Source of the DNA: Buchananella hordeovulneris
GTDB taxonomy: Bacteria; Actinomycetota; Actinomycetes; Actinomycetales; Actinomycetaceae
Direction: 5' to 3'
NCBI GenBank assembly: GCA_030529545.1
Contig: JAUMWR010000006.1
Span: 7,408-56,057, forward strand
Length of the DNA stretch: 48,650 nt
The notes beneath the pieces were generated by a model, which did not search any database, was not told the DNA's origin, and worked only from the letters and a program-made list of their open reading frames with translations. Both the position numbers and the translations under genes were made by a program. Positions 16,502 through 25,000 of the stretch are shown piece by piece; positions within the stretch are counted from its first letter, which is position 1; each line of letters opens with the position of its first letter.

Positions 16502-18553
16502 ATGACTAACCCGCTGAAGGAGCGCTCGCCGCTGCCTTACGAGCTGCCGCAGTTTGACCTGCTGACCCCGGAGCTCCTGGAGAGCTCGATCCTGGAGGGC
16601 ATGGAGATCGAGCGCGCCGAGTGGGAGGCGATCGCCACCTCCACCGAGCCCGCCACCGTGGCCAACACCGTGGAGGCGCTGGAGCAGACCGGCGAGATGC
16701 TCACGCGCGCTCTCAACGTCTTTTGGTCGTTGGCAGGCAACGTCGGCGGTGAAAACTACGAGGCGATCGAGCTGAAGATCGCCCCGCTGCTGGCGGCCCA
16801 CACGGACGCCTACCTGCTCGACGAGCGCCTGTACGCGCGCATTAAGAGCGTCGACCTCAGCGAGGCGTGCGACGAGACCAAGCACTGGGTGACCGAGCAG
16901 CTGCGCGAGTTCGAGCGCGGCGGCATTTCCCTCAGCGCGGCCGACAAGGAGGTGCTGCGCGGACTGAACGCGGAGCTGGCCGGCCTGGAGATGGAGTACC
17001 ACCAGAAGGTCGTGGCGGGGCTGAAGTCCAGCGCCGTGGAGCTGACCGAGGAGGAGGTGGCCGGGCTGGATGAGTCCTCGCAGGCTGCCCTCGCGGCCAC
17101 CGCGAGGGAGGCCGGGCGCGGCCAGTACCTGACCTCGATGGACAATCCGAGCATCCAGGCGATCGTGGCCGCCCTGCCGAGCGCGCAGGCGCGTGCCCGC
17201 GTCCAGGCCGCCTCCCTGTCCCGCGGCGACGGCGGCGAGGCCGACACCCGCGAGCTGGTGCTGAAGATCGTGCGGCTGCGCGACAAGAGCGCCAAGCTGC
17301 TGGGCTTTGCCAACCACGCCGCCCTGGTGGTGGAAGAGGAGGGCGCCCGCACGGTGGAGAACGTCTCCTCCCTGCTGTCCAAGGTGGTGGGCCCGGCCCG
17401 CGCCAAGCTGGCCGAGGAGCGGGCCGAGCTAGCCAAGGTTTTGGCCCAGGCCGGCGAGATCGCCAGCGAGGCCGACTTTGCGCTCTCCGACTGGGCGCGC
17501 GCCGAGACCCTGGCCCGCCGCGAGCGCTTTGACCTGAACGACGAGGTGCTCAAGCCCTACTTCGAGCTGAACAACGTGATCGAGAAGGGCGTATTCTTCG
17601 CGGCCAACAAGCTCTACGGCCTGACTTTTGAGCGCCGCAGCGACTTGAAGGGCTGGACGGACGACGTTGCCGTGTGGGAAGTAAAGGATGAGACCGGCGC
17701 GGGCATCGGCTTGTTCCTGGGCGACTTCTACACCCGCGAGGGTAAGAACGGTGGCGCCTGGATGGCCAACCTGGTGGAGCAGTCCCACCTGGAGAACACC
17801 TTCCCGGTGGTCACCAACTCCCAGAACATCGCCCACCCGGGCGAGGGCCGCCTGACCCTGCTGACCTTCGACGAAGTCATTACCGCGTTCCACGAGTTCG
17901 GGCACGCCCTGAACGGCCTGCTCTCCAACTGCAAGTATGCCTCCCTGGCCGGCGCGAACACCTCGCGCGACTTCGTGGAGCTGCCCAGCCAGTTCAACGA
18001 GTACTGGGCCACCCACCCGCAGGTGCTGGTCAACTACGCCCGCCACATCGAGACGGGCGAGGTGCTGCCGACCGAGCTGGTGGAGCGCCTGCGGGCGATG
18101 GCAAAGTTTGGGCAGGGCTACGCCACCAGCGAGTACCTGGCCGCCTCCCTGCTGGACCTGGGCTGGCACCAGCTGGAGGAGGGCGACGTTCCCGCCGACG
18201 TGGAGGGCGTGCTGCCCAAGGAGGACGAGCTGCTGCGCGAGGCCGGTTTTGACCCCAGCGAGGTCGTGGCCCGCTACCGCACCACCTACTTCCCGCACAC
18301 CTTTGCGGGCGGCTACGACGCCCGCTACTGGGCGTACATGTGGGCGGAGGTGCTGGCCGCTGACACCGAGGCCTGGTTTAAGAACGAGGGCGAGATCGAC
18401 GGCGATGGCGGCTTCAACCGCGAGGCCGGTCGTCGCTTTGCCGCCGAGGTTTTGAGCCGCGGTAACACCCGCGAGACCCAGGAGTCCTACCTGGCGTTCG
18501 CGGGCCGCAACCCCGACGCGCACCACCTGCTGGTCAAGCGCGGCTTGGTCTGA
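16502..18553 (+). CDS. M3 family oligopeptidase (Dcp/OpdA-like)
   Basis: Cytosolic zinc metallopeptidase of 683 aa that degrades short peptides. The zinc motif HEFGH is at about 464-468, with the third ligand glutamate (DFVELPSQ) at about 493, and a C-terminal HTFAGGYDARYWAYMWAEVL typical of peptidyl-dipeptidase Dcp and oligopeptidase A. No signal peptide. GAGAGGAAAACT provides the ribosome binding site before the ATG. A 16-bp terminator follows, so it may be transcribed with the GNAT-MazG gene and ends there. Confidence 0.93.
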   Translation: MTNPLKERSPLPYELPQFDLLTPELLESSILEGMEIERAEWEAIATSTEPATVANTVEALEQTGEMLTRALNVFWSLAGNVGGENYEAIELKIAPLLAAHTDAYLLDERLYARIKSVDLSEACDETKHWVTEQLREFERGGISLSAADKEVLRGLNAELAGLEMEYHQKVVAGLKSSAVELTEEEVAGLDESSQAALAATAREAGRGQYLTSMDNPSIQAIVAALPSAQARARVQAASLSRGDGGEADTRELVLKIVRLRDKSAKLLGFANHAALVVEEEGARTVENVSSLLSKVVGPARAKLAEERAELAKVLAQAGEIASEADFALSDWARAETLARRERFDLNDEVLKPYFELNNVIEKGVFFAANKLYGLTFERRSDLKGWTDDVAVWEVKDETGAGIGLFLGDFYTREGKNGGAWMANLVEQSHLENTFPVVTNSQNIAHPGEGRLTLLTFDEVITAFHEFGHALNGLLSNCKYASLAGANTSRDFVELPSQFNEYWATHPQVLVNYARHIETGEVLPTELVERLRAMAKFGQGYATSEYLAASLLDLGWHQLEEGDVPADVEGVLPKEDELLREAGFDPSEVVARYRTTYFPHTFAGGYDARYWAYMWAEVLAADTEAWFKNEGEIDGDGGFNREAGRRFAAEVLSRGNTRETQESYLAFAGRNPDAHHLLVKRGLV

Positions 18554-18568
18554 TCCAAAGACGGTGAG

Positions 18569-18614
18569 GCGGTGTGGCCCAGGTGAAGACCTGGGCCACA
18601 CCGCTTGCTTTGTT
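18569..18614 (+). terminator. Strong terminator after the M3 peptidase
   Basis: A perfect 16-bp stem (18569-18584 with 18589-18604) with GAAG tetraloop, then TTGCTTTGTT. The stem is symmetric, so it may also stop transcripts from the converging remnant locus at 18621. Confidence 0.9.
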
Positions 18615-18620
18615 GCGGGC

Positions 18621-19960
18621 TTACTCCGCCAGCAGGGTTTGGGCCGAGACCCGGGCGATGGGCCGGGTGGCGGCGTAGACCACCATGAGGGCGGTGACCA
18701 GCACAAAGCCCGTGACCAGGTAGCTGGGCCAAAGCGGGATCGGCACCATCACCTTCTTAATGCCGGCGCCGGAGAGGGTGAGGGCCAAGAGCGGGCTGAT
18801 GAGCGCAGCTCCGGCGGCGCCTCCGCCGATCACGCCCACCAACAGGGGCGGCAGCACGGTCCAGCGCACCCGGCTGGCGGCCTGGCGGGAGGTGAACCCG
18901 AGGGCCTTGAGTAAACCGGAGCTGGGCAGGGAGCGCGAGACCAGCGAGTAGGTGAACAGGCCGATGACTAGCACAACGACCACCATCGCGAACACCACCA
19001 GCGAGTATGAGAGCAACGGCACCATGGAGAGGAAGGAGGAGACCTGCACCTGCAGGGTGCGGTGGGAGTTGACCACCTGGGTGTCCGAGCCCACCACCTG
19101 TTGCATGGCCTCCTTCACTCCCTCGGGGTTAACACCGGGCTTGGTGTAGATGCCGATGTTGGTCAGCTTGGCCCCGGGCACCAGCTGGCGGTAGCCGTCC
19201 CTGGCCATGAGGGCAAAGTTGCCGGCGTTCAGCGCGCTGGAGGCCAACCCCGTGACCAGGTATTGCTGGCTGTTGCCCTCCTGGGTGAGAGTCCAGGTGG
19301 AACCGACCTCGAGGCCGGCGGACGCAGCGACGGGCGCGCCTACCACGATCTCATTGGCGTGCTGCGGATAGCGACCCTCGTAGAGCGGGTTGAGTGGAAG
19401 CTGATCGAAGTCGTCGGATATCACTGCGAACAGGCCCACGGCGGCGGAGTCCAGCCTGCCCTGGTTCAGGTAGAAGGCGGTCTGCACGCCGTCCAGCTGC
19501 TTTGCGGCCGCAATGGTTTGCTCTAGGTCCTGCGCAGATGGATCGAGGGCAACGACCTGGGGCAGGATGCCGCCGGTAATGAGCGGGAGGGCCTTCTCCT
19601 CGTCGCTGAGCAGCCCGGTGCCGGCCAGCGCGTAGACGGAGCCCAGGGAGCAGGCAGCGGAAACGATGAGAATCAGCAGGGCGTGCCCGGGAGATGCCAG
19701 GAGCTCCTTGAGGCTGATGAGGACGGGCAGGGAGACGCGCACCACGCCCAGCGGCAGGAGGTTGCGGGAGAACGAGTGGTCGGCCTGCCCGCCGCGCAGC
19801 GCCTCCAGGGCGCTGAGCTTGGCGGACTTGCGGGCGGAGGGCACGCCGCTGAGCCAGATCAGCAGGCCGAGTGTGGCCATGACGGCCGCTAGCATTCCGG
19901 GGGAGAAGGAGGCTCGCTAGGTCAGGCCCGTCTGCGTGTGCAGCAGCTCACTGAGGAACG
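18621..19960 (-). pseudogene. C-terminal half of an FtsX-like ABC transporter permease
   Basis: Only the second half of a MacB/FtsX-type permease remains. From the ATG at 19895 the 424-aa frame begins inside a transmembrane helix and the coupling segment VPSARKSAKLSALEALRGG that normally ends the first FtsX domain. It then has a periplasmic-type domain and three C-terminal helices. Same-frame codons upstream (YLVFPFLSELLHTQTGL, then FSPGM) still read as permease but are interrupted by TAG at 19917-19919. The first FtsX domain and any ATPase partner are missing. The usual length is near 800 aa. The remnant runs directly into a response-regulator fragment in the same frame, so a large deletion has fused them. 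Confidence 0.85.
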
Positions 19961-20529
19961 GAAAGACCAGGTAGCTGGCGCCCGCGTCCCGGCCACCACT
20001 GGCGAGCAGGGCCAGGGGAAACACCAGTGGGCGAATCACCTGCCGGCCGGTGGAGAACTCCACGCGCAGGCGCGAGTCGTCATAGTCGGGCGGGGCGCCG
20101 TCCGCGCCCGCCGTGGCGGCGGTGCCCGGGGCGCCGGCGGAGAGGGAGGCGGTGCGCCGCTCCAAGGCGCGGCGCACCTTGGCCACCAGCACCGCCAGGG
20201 AGAACGGTTTGGTGACGAAGTCGTCGGCTCCCACTGCCAGGCCCTGTACCTGATCGATGTCAGAGGCGCGCGCGGAAACGAAGATCACCGAGGGCTGGGC
20301 GGCGCCCGGCAGCGCGCGCAGTTGGCGGCACAGCTCGAAGCCGGAGGCGTCAGGCAGGTTCACGTCCAACAGCACCACCGGCGGGGCGCTGGCCTGCACC
20401 AAAGCCAGGGCGGCCTTGGCGTCCCCGGCGTGCTCCACGCTCAGGCCGGTGGCGCCGCAGGTAGTCCGCAGTGGCGGCGGCCAGCTCGACCTCGTCCTCC
20501 ACAATCAGCACATCGGGCGCATTGCTCAT
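19917..20529 (-). pseudogene. Frameshifted OmpR-type response regulator remnant
   Basis: The receiver domain is recognisable, with VVLLDVNLPDASGFEL (phospho-acceptor Asp) and the VTKPFS lysine. The natural start appears to be the ATG at 20529 (MSNAPDVLIVEDEVELAAA), but this frame breaks near 20445-20460. It must shift by one nucleotide to continue as TGLSVEHAGDAKAALALV. After a linker the DNA-binding domain stops at about STGRQVI and is replaced by permease sequence. Sensor kinase and transporter ATPase genes are absent. This indicates a decayed two-component/ABC system, perhaps of the antimicrobial-peptide sensing type. Confidence 0.85.
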
Positions 20530-20634
20530 GTGCTCCAGTGTGGCAGCTTGGCCCCTGCCTGTAGAACCCGGCGATAGCGTGGCAGGTCAATAGTCGTGCA
20601 AAATGGGTGCCAAGCACTTTTGGAAGGACGGCCC

Positions 20635-21729
20635 ATGAAGGTTGTTGTAGTAGGTGGCGGTTACGCGGGTGTAGCCGCAGCGCGTGAACTGGACGAAGTG
20701 GCCGATGTTGTGCTGGTTGAAGCAAAGGACACCTTTGTTCACCACGCAGCCACTCTGCGCGCCGCCGTGGACCCGGACTGGACCGACACCATCTTCATTC
20801 CCTACGACAAGCTGCTGGGGCGCGGCCAGGTGGTGCGCGGCACCGTTATGCGCCTGGAGGGCACCAAGGTGTTTGTCTCCGACGGCACTGTGATCGAGGC
20901 CGACGCGGTGATCCTGGCGACCGGCACCGCCTCCCCGTTCCCCGCCAAGCTGGCCGAGGACTCCTACGACATCGCCTCCGCCCGCCTGCGCCGCCTGCAC
21001 CAGGCGCTGGCCCAGGCCAAGCGCGCCCTGATCGTGGGCGCGGGCGGCGTGGGGACCGAGCTGGCCGGCGAGCTGACCAGCGCCTACCCGCACCTTGAGG
21101 TGGTCATGGTGGAGAAGGAGGACGACGTCCTGCCGCTCGAGCCGTGCGACCCGCGCCTGCGCAAGGAGCTGCGCGCCCAGCTCGAGGCCCGCAACGTCGA
21201 GCTGGTGCTCGGCACCACCCTGGGCTACTTCCCGCCCGTCGACGTGGGCACCCTCAGTCCGTTCGAGGTGGACACGAAGGATGGGCGCAACATCCACGCC
21301 GACATCTGGTTCCGCTGCTACGGCTCCCGCGTGGCCTCCGGCTACCTGGGCCCCGAGTTCGACGAGGCCAAGCGCGGCGACGGCTCCCTGAACGTGGACG
21401 AGTACATGCAGGTGGTGGGCCACCCCGGTATCTTCGCGGTGGGCGACCTGGCCCACACGGTGGAGCCGGACCGCGCCGACGCCGCCGTCGACCAGGGCCG
21501 CCTGGTGGCCTCGATCCTGCGCGACATCATCGAGGGCCGCGAGCCGCAGCGCACCTACGAGCCCCAGCGCCGCTGGGTACTGCTGCCGCTGGGCCCCGAG
21601 GGCGGTGCCTGCGAGGTGCGCGACCCGGGTAGCGGCGAGGTCCTGGTGGCCGGCGCCGAGGAGACCGCGCGCATCAAGGGGGAGGACATGCACGTCACCT
21701 GGGTGCGCAACCTGCTGGGCCGCGACTAG
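20635..21729 (+). CDS. NAD(P)/FAD-dependent oxidoreductase (NDH-2/AIF-like)
   Basis: Pyridine nucleotide-disulfide reductase fold of 364 aa without a redox cysteine pair. The FAD-binding motif VVVGGGYAGVAAARELD lies at residues 3-19; a second Rossmann motif (LIVGAGGVGTELAGELT) is at about 127-143, and the FAD-proximal GIFAVGDLAH at about 267-276. This arrangement fits the type II NADH dehydrogenase/AIFM2 group, which passes electrons to quinones or other acceptors; the acceptor is unknown. GGAAGGA lies 6 nt before the ATG at 20635. A TAGCGT hexamer near 20575 is a plausible promoter. No amphipathic membrane helix is obvious at the C-terminus. Confidence 0.85.
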   Translation: MKVVVVGGGYAGVAAARELDEVADVVLVEAKDTFVHHAATLRAAVDPDWTDTIFIPYDKLLGRGQVVRGTVMRLEGTKVFVSDGTVIEADAVILATGTASPFPAKLAEDSYDIASARLRRLHQALAQAKRALIVGAGGVGTELAGELTSAYPHLEVVMVEKEDDVLPLEPCDPRLRKELRAQLEARNVELVLGTTLGYFPPVDVGTLSPFEVDTKDGRNIHADIWFRCYGSRVASGYLGPEFDEAKRGDGSLNVDEYMQVVGHPGIFAVGDLAHTVEPDRADAAVDQGRLVASILRDIIEGREPQRTYEPQRRWVLLPLGPEGGACEVRDPGSGEVLVAGAEETARIKGEDMHVTWVRNLLGRD

Positions 21730-21813
21730 TTACCGGCCACCCCAGGCGGGGCGGAGGGGCAGACCGAGCCGCAATTGCGCGGCTGGCGGTGCGCCCATCC
21801 GCCCCGCTTCGTC

Positions 21814-21819
21814 TACGAT
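21814..21819 (+). promoter_or_regulatory. -10 element of the acidic-protein gene, leaderless
   Basis: TACGAT ends 7 nt before the ATG at 21827; no ribosome binding site between. Confidence 0.5.
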
Positions 21820-21826
21820 TACGAAC

Positions 21827-22123
21827 ATGAGTAACGAACCTCGCGTTGCGCTCGACCAGCTGATCCGCGCCCTGGAGACTCACTTTGAAGCATGCCGTGC
21901 CGGCAGCGCCGATTCCCCTGCCGTCGTGCGAGCCGAATCCGTGCTGGAGGACGCCTTCTTCACCTACGACGATGCGCTGATCCGCACCTTTGGGGCCTCC
22001 CTCCCCTTCGACATCTTTGAGGAGGAAGAGGACGACGAGGAGGACGACGACCTCTACTACGACGACGAGGACGACGACGTCTACTACGAGGACGACGACG
22101 AAGACGACGTGATCGAGGACTGA
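21827..22123 (+). CDS. Small highly acidic protein, conserved actinobacterial type
   Basis: 98 aa. The first 65 residues look globular (ALDQLIRALETHFEA, then DSPAVVRAESVLEDAFFTYDDALI). The last third is an almost uninterrupted run of Asp, Glu and Tyr. From memory, similar actinobacterial proteins with this helical head and acidic tail are annotated as hypothetical or, without good evidence, primosomal proteins. I would not assign a function. The acidic tail suggests binding to a basic partner. The start is set by a leaderless-type -10. Confidence 0.75.
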   Translation: MSNEPRVALDQLIRALETHFEACRAGSADSPAVVRAESVLEDAFFTYDDALIRTFGASLPFDIFEEEEDDEEDDDLYYDDEDDDVYYEDDDEDDVIED

Positions 22124-22197
22124 TCGAGTTCTCCCCCAGCCGGTGCGAATTGGGACCGGCCCGGCGAAGCGAGTAAAACGCGACACGGCTCCTGGCT

Positions 22198-22203
22198 TAG
22201 GCT
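22198..22203 (+). promoter_or_regulatory. -10 element of uppP, leaderless
   Basis: TAGGCT ends 7 nt before the GTG at 22211. It lies between short inverted arms (GGCTCC and GGAGCC), which could fold or serve as an operator. Confidence 0.55.
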
Positions 22204-22210
22204 GGGAGCC

Positions 22211-23080
22211 GTGAACGTTTTGGAAGCATTCGTGCTGGGACTGGTCCAGGCATTGACCGAGTTCCTGCCCATCTCCTCCTCCGCGCACATCCGAGTCCTG
22301 GGGGAGCTGATGGGCAAGGACCCGGGCGCCGCGTTCACCGCGATCGTCCAGCTAGGCACAGAGTTGGCCGTGCTGATCTACTTCCGCCGCGACCTGGTCA
22401 AGATCGCCAAGTCCTGGTTCGGTAGCCTCCCAGGCCTTTGGCAGAAGGCGCGCGGGCGCAACATCCGCCACGCCGCCCCGCTGGACGCCCACGCCCGCCT
22501 GGGCTGGATGATCATCGTCGGCTCTGTGCCGATCGTGATCCTGGGCGTGCTGCTGGAGGACTACATCGACTTCGCGCTGCGCAACTTGTGGATCACCGCC
22601 ACCATGCTGATCGTCTTTGGGTTGATCCTGGGCTGGGCGGACCGCACGGGCGCCACCAAGCTGAAACTGACGGACATGAAGTGGGGCCAGGCACTGATCT
22701 ACGGCTTCGCCCAGGCGGCGGCCCTCATCCCCGGCGTCTCCCGCTCCGGTGGCACCATCACCGCCGGTCGCCTGATGGGCTTCACCCGCCCCGAGGCCGC
22801 CCGCTACTCCTTCCTGCTGGCCATGCCGGCCGTGTTCGGCTCCGGCCTCTACAAGCTGGTCAAGGGCGACACCTCCGGTGCCACCGTGGCGTTCTGGCCA
22901 ACCCTCGTGGCCACGGTCGTCTCCTTTGGCGCGGGCTACCTGGTGATCGTTGGCTTCCTTAAGCTGGTCCAGACGCGCACGTTCATGCCCTTTGTGCTCT
23001 ACCGGTTCGTGGCCGGCGCGACGATCATCGTCCTGCTCCTGACCGGCGCGGTGCCGGCCCTGCCCAGGATTGGGGGCTGA
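22211..23080 (+). CDS. uppP: Undecaprenyl-diphosphatase (BacA type)
   Basis: Integral membrane enzyme of 289 aa that dephosphorylates undecaprenyl pyrophosphate to recycle the lipid carrier for cell-wall synthesis. The two catalytic signatures are present: the Glu-rich LTEFLPISSSAH near residue 17 and PGVSRSGGT near 175. About seven to eight hydrophobic segments are visible. The family is associated with bacitracin tolerance. GTG start at 22211 with leaderless spacing. The HAD gene follows with 1 nt between stop and ATG, so the two form an operon. Confidence 0.94.
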   Translation: MNVLEAFVLGLVQALTEFLPISSSAHIRVLGELMGKDPGAAFTAIVQLGTELAVLIYFRRDLVKIAKSWFGSLPGLWQKARGRNIRHAAPLDAHARLGWMIIVGSVPIVILGVLLEDYIDFALRNLWITATMLIVFGLILGWADRTGATKLKLTDMKWGQALIYGFAQAAALIPGVSRSGGTITAGRLMGFTRPEAARYSFLLAMPAVFGSGLYKLVKGDTSGATVAFWPTLVATVVSFGAGYLVIVGFLKLVQTRTFMPFVLYRFVAGATIIVLLLTGAVPALPRIGG

Positions 23081-23081
23081 C

Positions 23082-23783
23082 ATGAACCTGCCCAAGGCCC
23101 TCTTGTGGGATATGGACGGCACGCTGATCGACTCCGAGGTCTACTGGGTCAACGCCCAGGTAGCACTGGCTCAGGCCCACGGCAGGCCCTACGAGCGCCG
23201 CCAGTCCCTGGAGTTCATCGGCAAGCCGATCTCTGACTCCGCGCAGATCTACGTGCGCGTCACCGGCATCGAGCTGACGCCCGCCCAGGTGAGTGAGGCC
23301 TGGTGTCGCTCCGTGGAGAACGCCATCATCGAGCAGGGCGTGCCCTGGCGCCCTGGCGCGCTGGAGCTGCTCAGCGCCGCGCGCGAGCGCGGCGTGGCCC
23401 AGGGCCTGGTGACCTCCTCCTACACGCGCCTGGCCCAGCTCACCGCGTCCGCCGTGCCCGGCGGCATGGACGTGGTGGTGACGGGAGACAGCGTCGCGCG
23501 GCTCAAGCCAGACCCCGAGTGTTACCTGACCGCGTGTGAGTCGCTGGGCGTGGAGCCCGCCCAGACCGTGGGCTTCGAGGACTCCGGTTCCGGCGTGGGC
23601 GCGTTGCTGGCAGCCGGCGTGAACGCCGTGTGCATCCCGTACATGGTGCCCATCTCCGCCCACCCGCGCCTCTCGCGACTGCGCAGCCTCACCGAGGTGG
23701 ACCTGGGCGTCCTGGGGCGCCTGGCGGCGGGCGAGGTAATCGACCACTTCGAGGCCAACGCGGCCGCCGGCGGGCACCACTAG
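23082..23783 (+). CDS. HAD-superfamily phosphatase, beta-phosphoglucomutase-like
   Basis: 233-aa HAD hydrolase. Motif I is WDMDGTLIDSE (residues about 9-19), motif II TSSY, motif III lysine in RLKPDPECY, and motif IV GFEDSGSGV. A C1-type cap lies between motifs I and II. Such proteins dephosphorylate small sugar or nucleotide phosphates; the substrate cannot be read from sequence. Start at the ATG at 23082 rather than the TTG at 23070, which would overlap uppP. Translationally coupled to uppP. Confidence 0.87.
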   Translation: MNLPKALLWDMDGTLIDSEVYWVNAQVALAQAHGRPYERRQSLEFIGKPISDSAQIYVRVTGIELTPAQVSEAWCRSVENAIIEQGVPWRPGALELLSAARERGVAQGLVTSSYTRLAQLTASAVPGGMDVVVTGDSVARLKPDPECYLTACESLGVEPAQTVGFEDSGSGVGALLAAGVNAVCIPYMVPISAHPRLSRLRSLTEVDLGVLGRLAAGEVIDHFEANAAAGGHH

Positions 23784-23988
23784 CACCAGGCTTTAGTGCC
23801 GGTTGCGTGCGTTCCGTGGTGGCGCTGGCAGCCGCCGATGTTGCCACGGGCCACTCGGAACGCCCGGGCAGCGTCGAGCGGCGGCCAAAGAATCGCGCGG
23901 CCCGGCTAAGCGTCGACCGAGAGCTAACAACGACCGGCGGGGTGGCGGCGAGTCGGCCAGAAGCGCCGCCGGGCACGTCGGCCAATAA

Positions 23989-24813
23989 CTAGGCGCGCGT
24001 GGCGGCCACCCGGGCAACGTCGGCCGGGTTCAACTCCGGCGGGGCGCCCCCGTAAGCGGGGCAGAGCGACTGGAAGTTGCACCAGTCGCACAGGCGGGTA
24101 CGGCGCGGGGAGAAGGAACCGGCCTCCAGGCAGGCGGCCACCTCGTCCCACAGGAAGCCGATCTCCCGCTCCAGGGCGCCGGTCTCGTCGGGGTGCGGGT
24201 CGTGGGTCAGGGTGCGGCCGTTGCCCAGGTAGATGATCTGCAGGCGAGCCGGCAGCGTGCCTTCGGTGCGCTCCAGTAGCAGCGCGTAGAAGCGCAATTG
24301 AAAGAGCGCCTCCTCGATGAAACGCGGCGAGGGCGCCTTGCCCGTCTTGTAGTCCACCACGCGCAGGCGGCCGTCCGGGGCGGCGTCGATGCGGTCGACG
24401 ATGCCGCGAATCAGGGTGCCGTCGGCCAGCTCCACCTCCAGGAACTTCTCCCGGTCGCGCGGCTCCAGCCGGGTGGGGTCCTCCTGGCGGAAGTACTGCT
24501 CCACGAGCGCGCGCACCTGGGCAAACCACTGCTGCGGGTCGGCGCTGGCCAGCTGAGCCACCTCGGGGCGCGACTGCACCATCTCCTCCCAGCGCGGGAC
24601 CACCAGCTCCTGGGCGGCAGCCACGGTGCGCGCCTGCGCGGGCAACAGGAAGAGGTGCTCTAACACGGAGTGAACCAGGGTGCCGCGCACGGCCGCCGGG
24701 GCGGGCGGCTCCGGCACGCGATCCACCTGCCGCAGGCGGAACAGCAGCGGACACTGCTTAAACTCCTTGGCGCGGGACGGGGAGAGCGCGGCGCGGCGCG
24801 GGGCTGATTCCAT
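23989..24813 (-). CDS. RecB-family/Cas4-like PD-(D/E)XK exonuclease
   Basis: 274-aa nuclease. The PD-(D/E)XK core is visible as GIVDRID followed by VVDYKTGK, then a QLRFYALLL helix. An N-terminal cysteine (KEFKQCPLLF) and three C-terminal cysteines (LCDWCNFQSLCPAY) form the four-Cys iron-sulfur signature of AddB/Cas4 nucleases. Many actinobacteria carry such a stand-alone RecB-like gene beside trmI and arc; its substrate is not defined and no cas genes are nearby. Start at the ATG at 24813: TAGCGT ends 7 nt upstream, and the 40-codon open extension beyond is low complexity. Confidence 0.9.
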   Translation of the reverse strand: MESAPRRAALSPSRAKEFKQCPLLFRLRQVDRVPEPPAPAAVRGTLVHSVLEHLFLLPAQARTVAAAQELVVPRWEEMVQSRPEVAQLASADPQQWFAQVRALVEQYFRQEDPTRLEPRDREKFLEVELADGTLIRGIVDRIDAAPDGRLRVVDYKTGKAPSPRFIEEALFQLRFYALLLERTEGTLPARLQIIYLGNGRTLTHDPHPDETGALEREIGFLWDEVAACLEAGSFSPRRTRLCDWCNFQSLCPAYGGAPPELNPADVARVAATRA

Positions 24814-24820
24814 GGCGCCA

Positions 24821-24826
24821 ACGCTA
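24821..24826 (-). promoter_or_regulatory. -10 element of the RecB-like gene, leaderless
   Basis: TAGCGT on the minus strand, 7 nt before the ATG at 24813, with no Shine-Dalgarno. Confidence 0.55.
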
Positions 24827-24988
24827 GCGCGCGCCGCCTTCAGCGCCACCGCCGCGCCGGGCCCCGGGAGGCGGGCGTGTCCGTCCCCAGGCGGCGGCGC
24901 CCGGCGGGGCGCGAAAAACCGGGGCGGCGGCAAGACGGTTGGGTGAACATCACGCCCGGCGCCCAGGAGGGGCTTTACGCAACGCCCG

Positions 24989-24994
24989 TATCAT
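24989..24994 (+). promoter_or_regulatory. -10 element of the trmI-arc-dop-pup-pafA operon, leaderless
   Basis: TATCAT ends 6 nt before the GTG of trmI at 25001. It is the only evident promoter for the whole pupylation operon. Confidence 0.6.
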
Positions 24995-25000
24995 CTTGGG

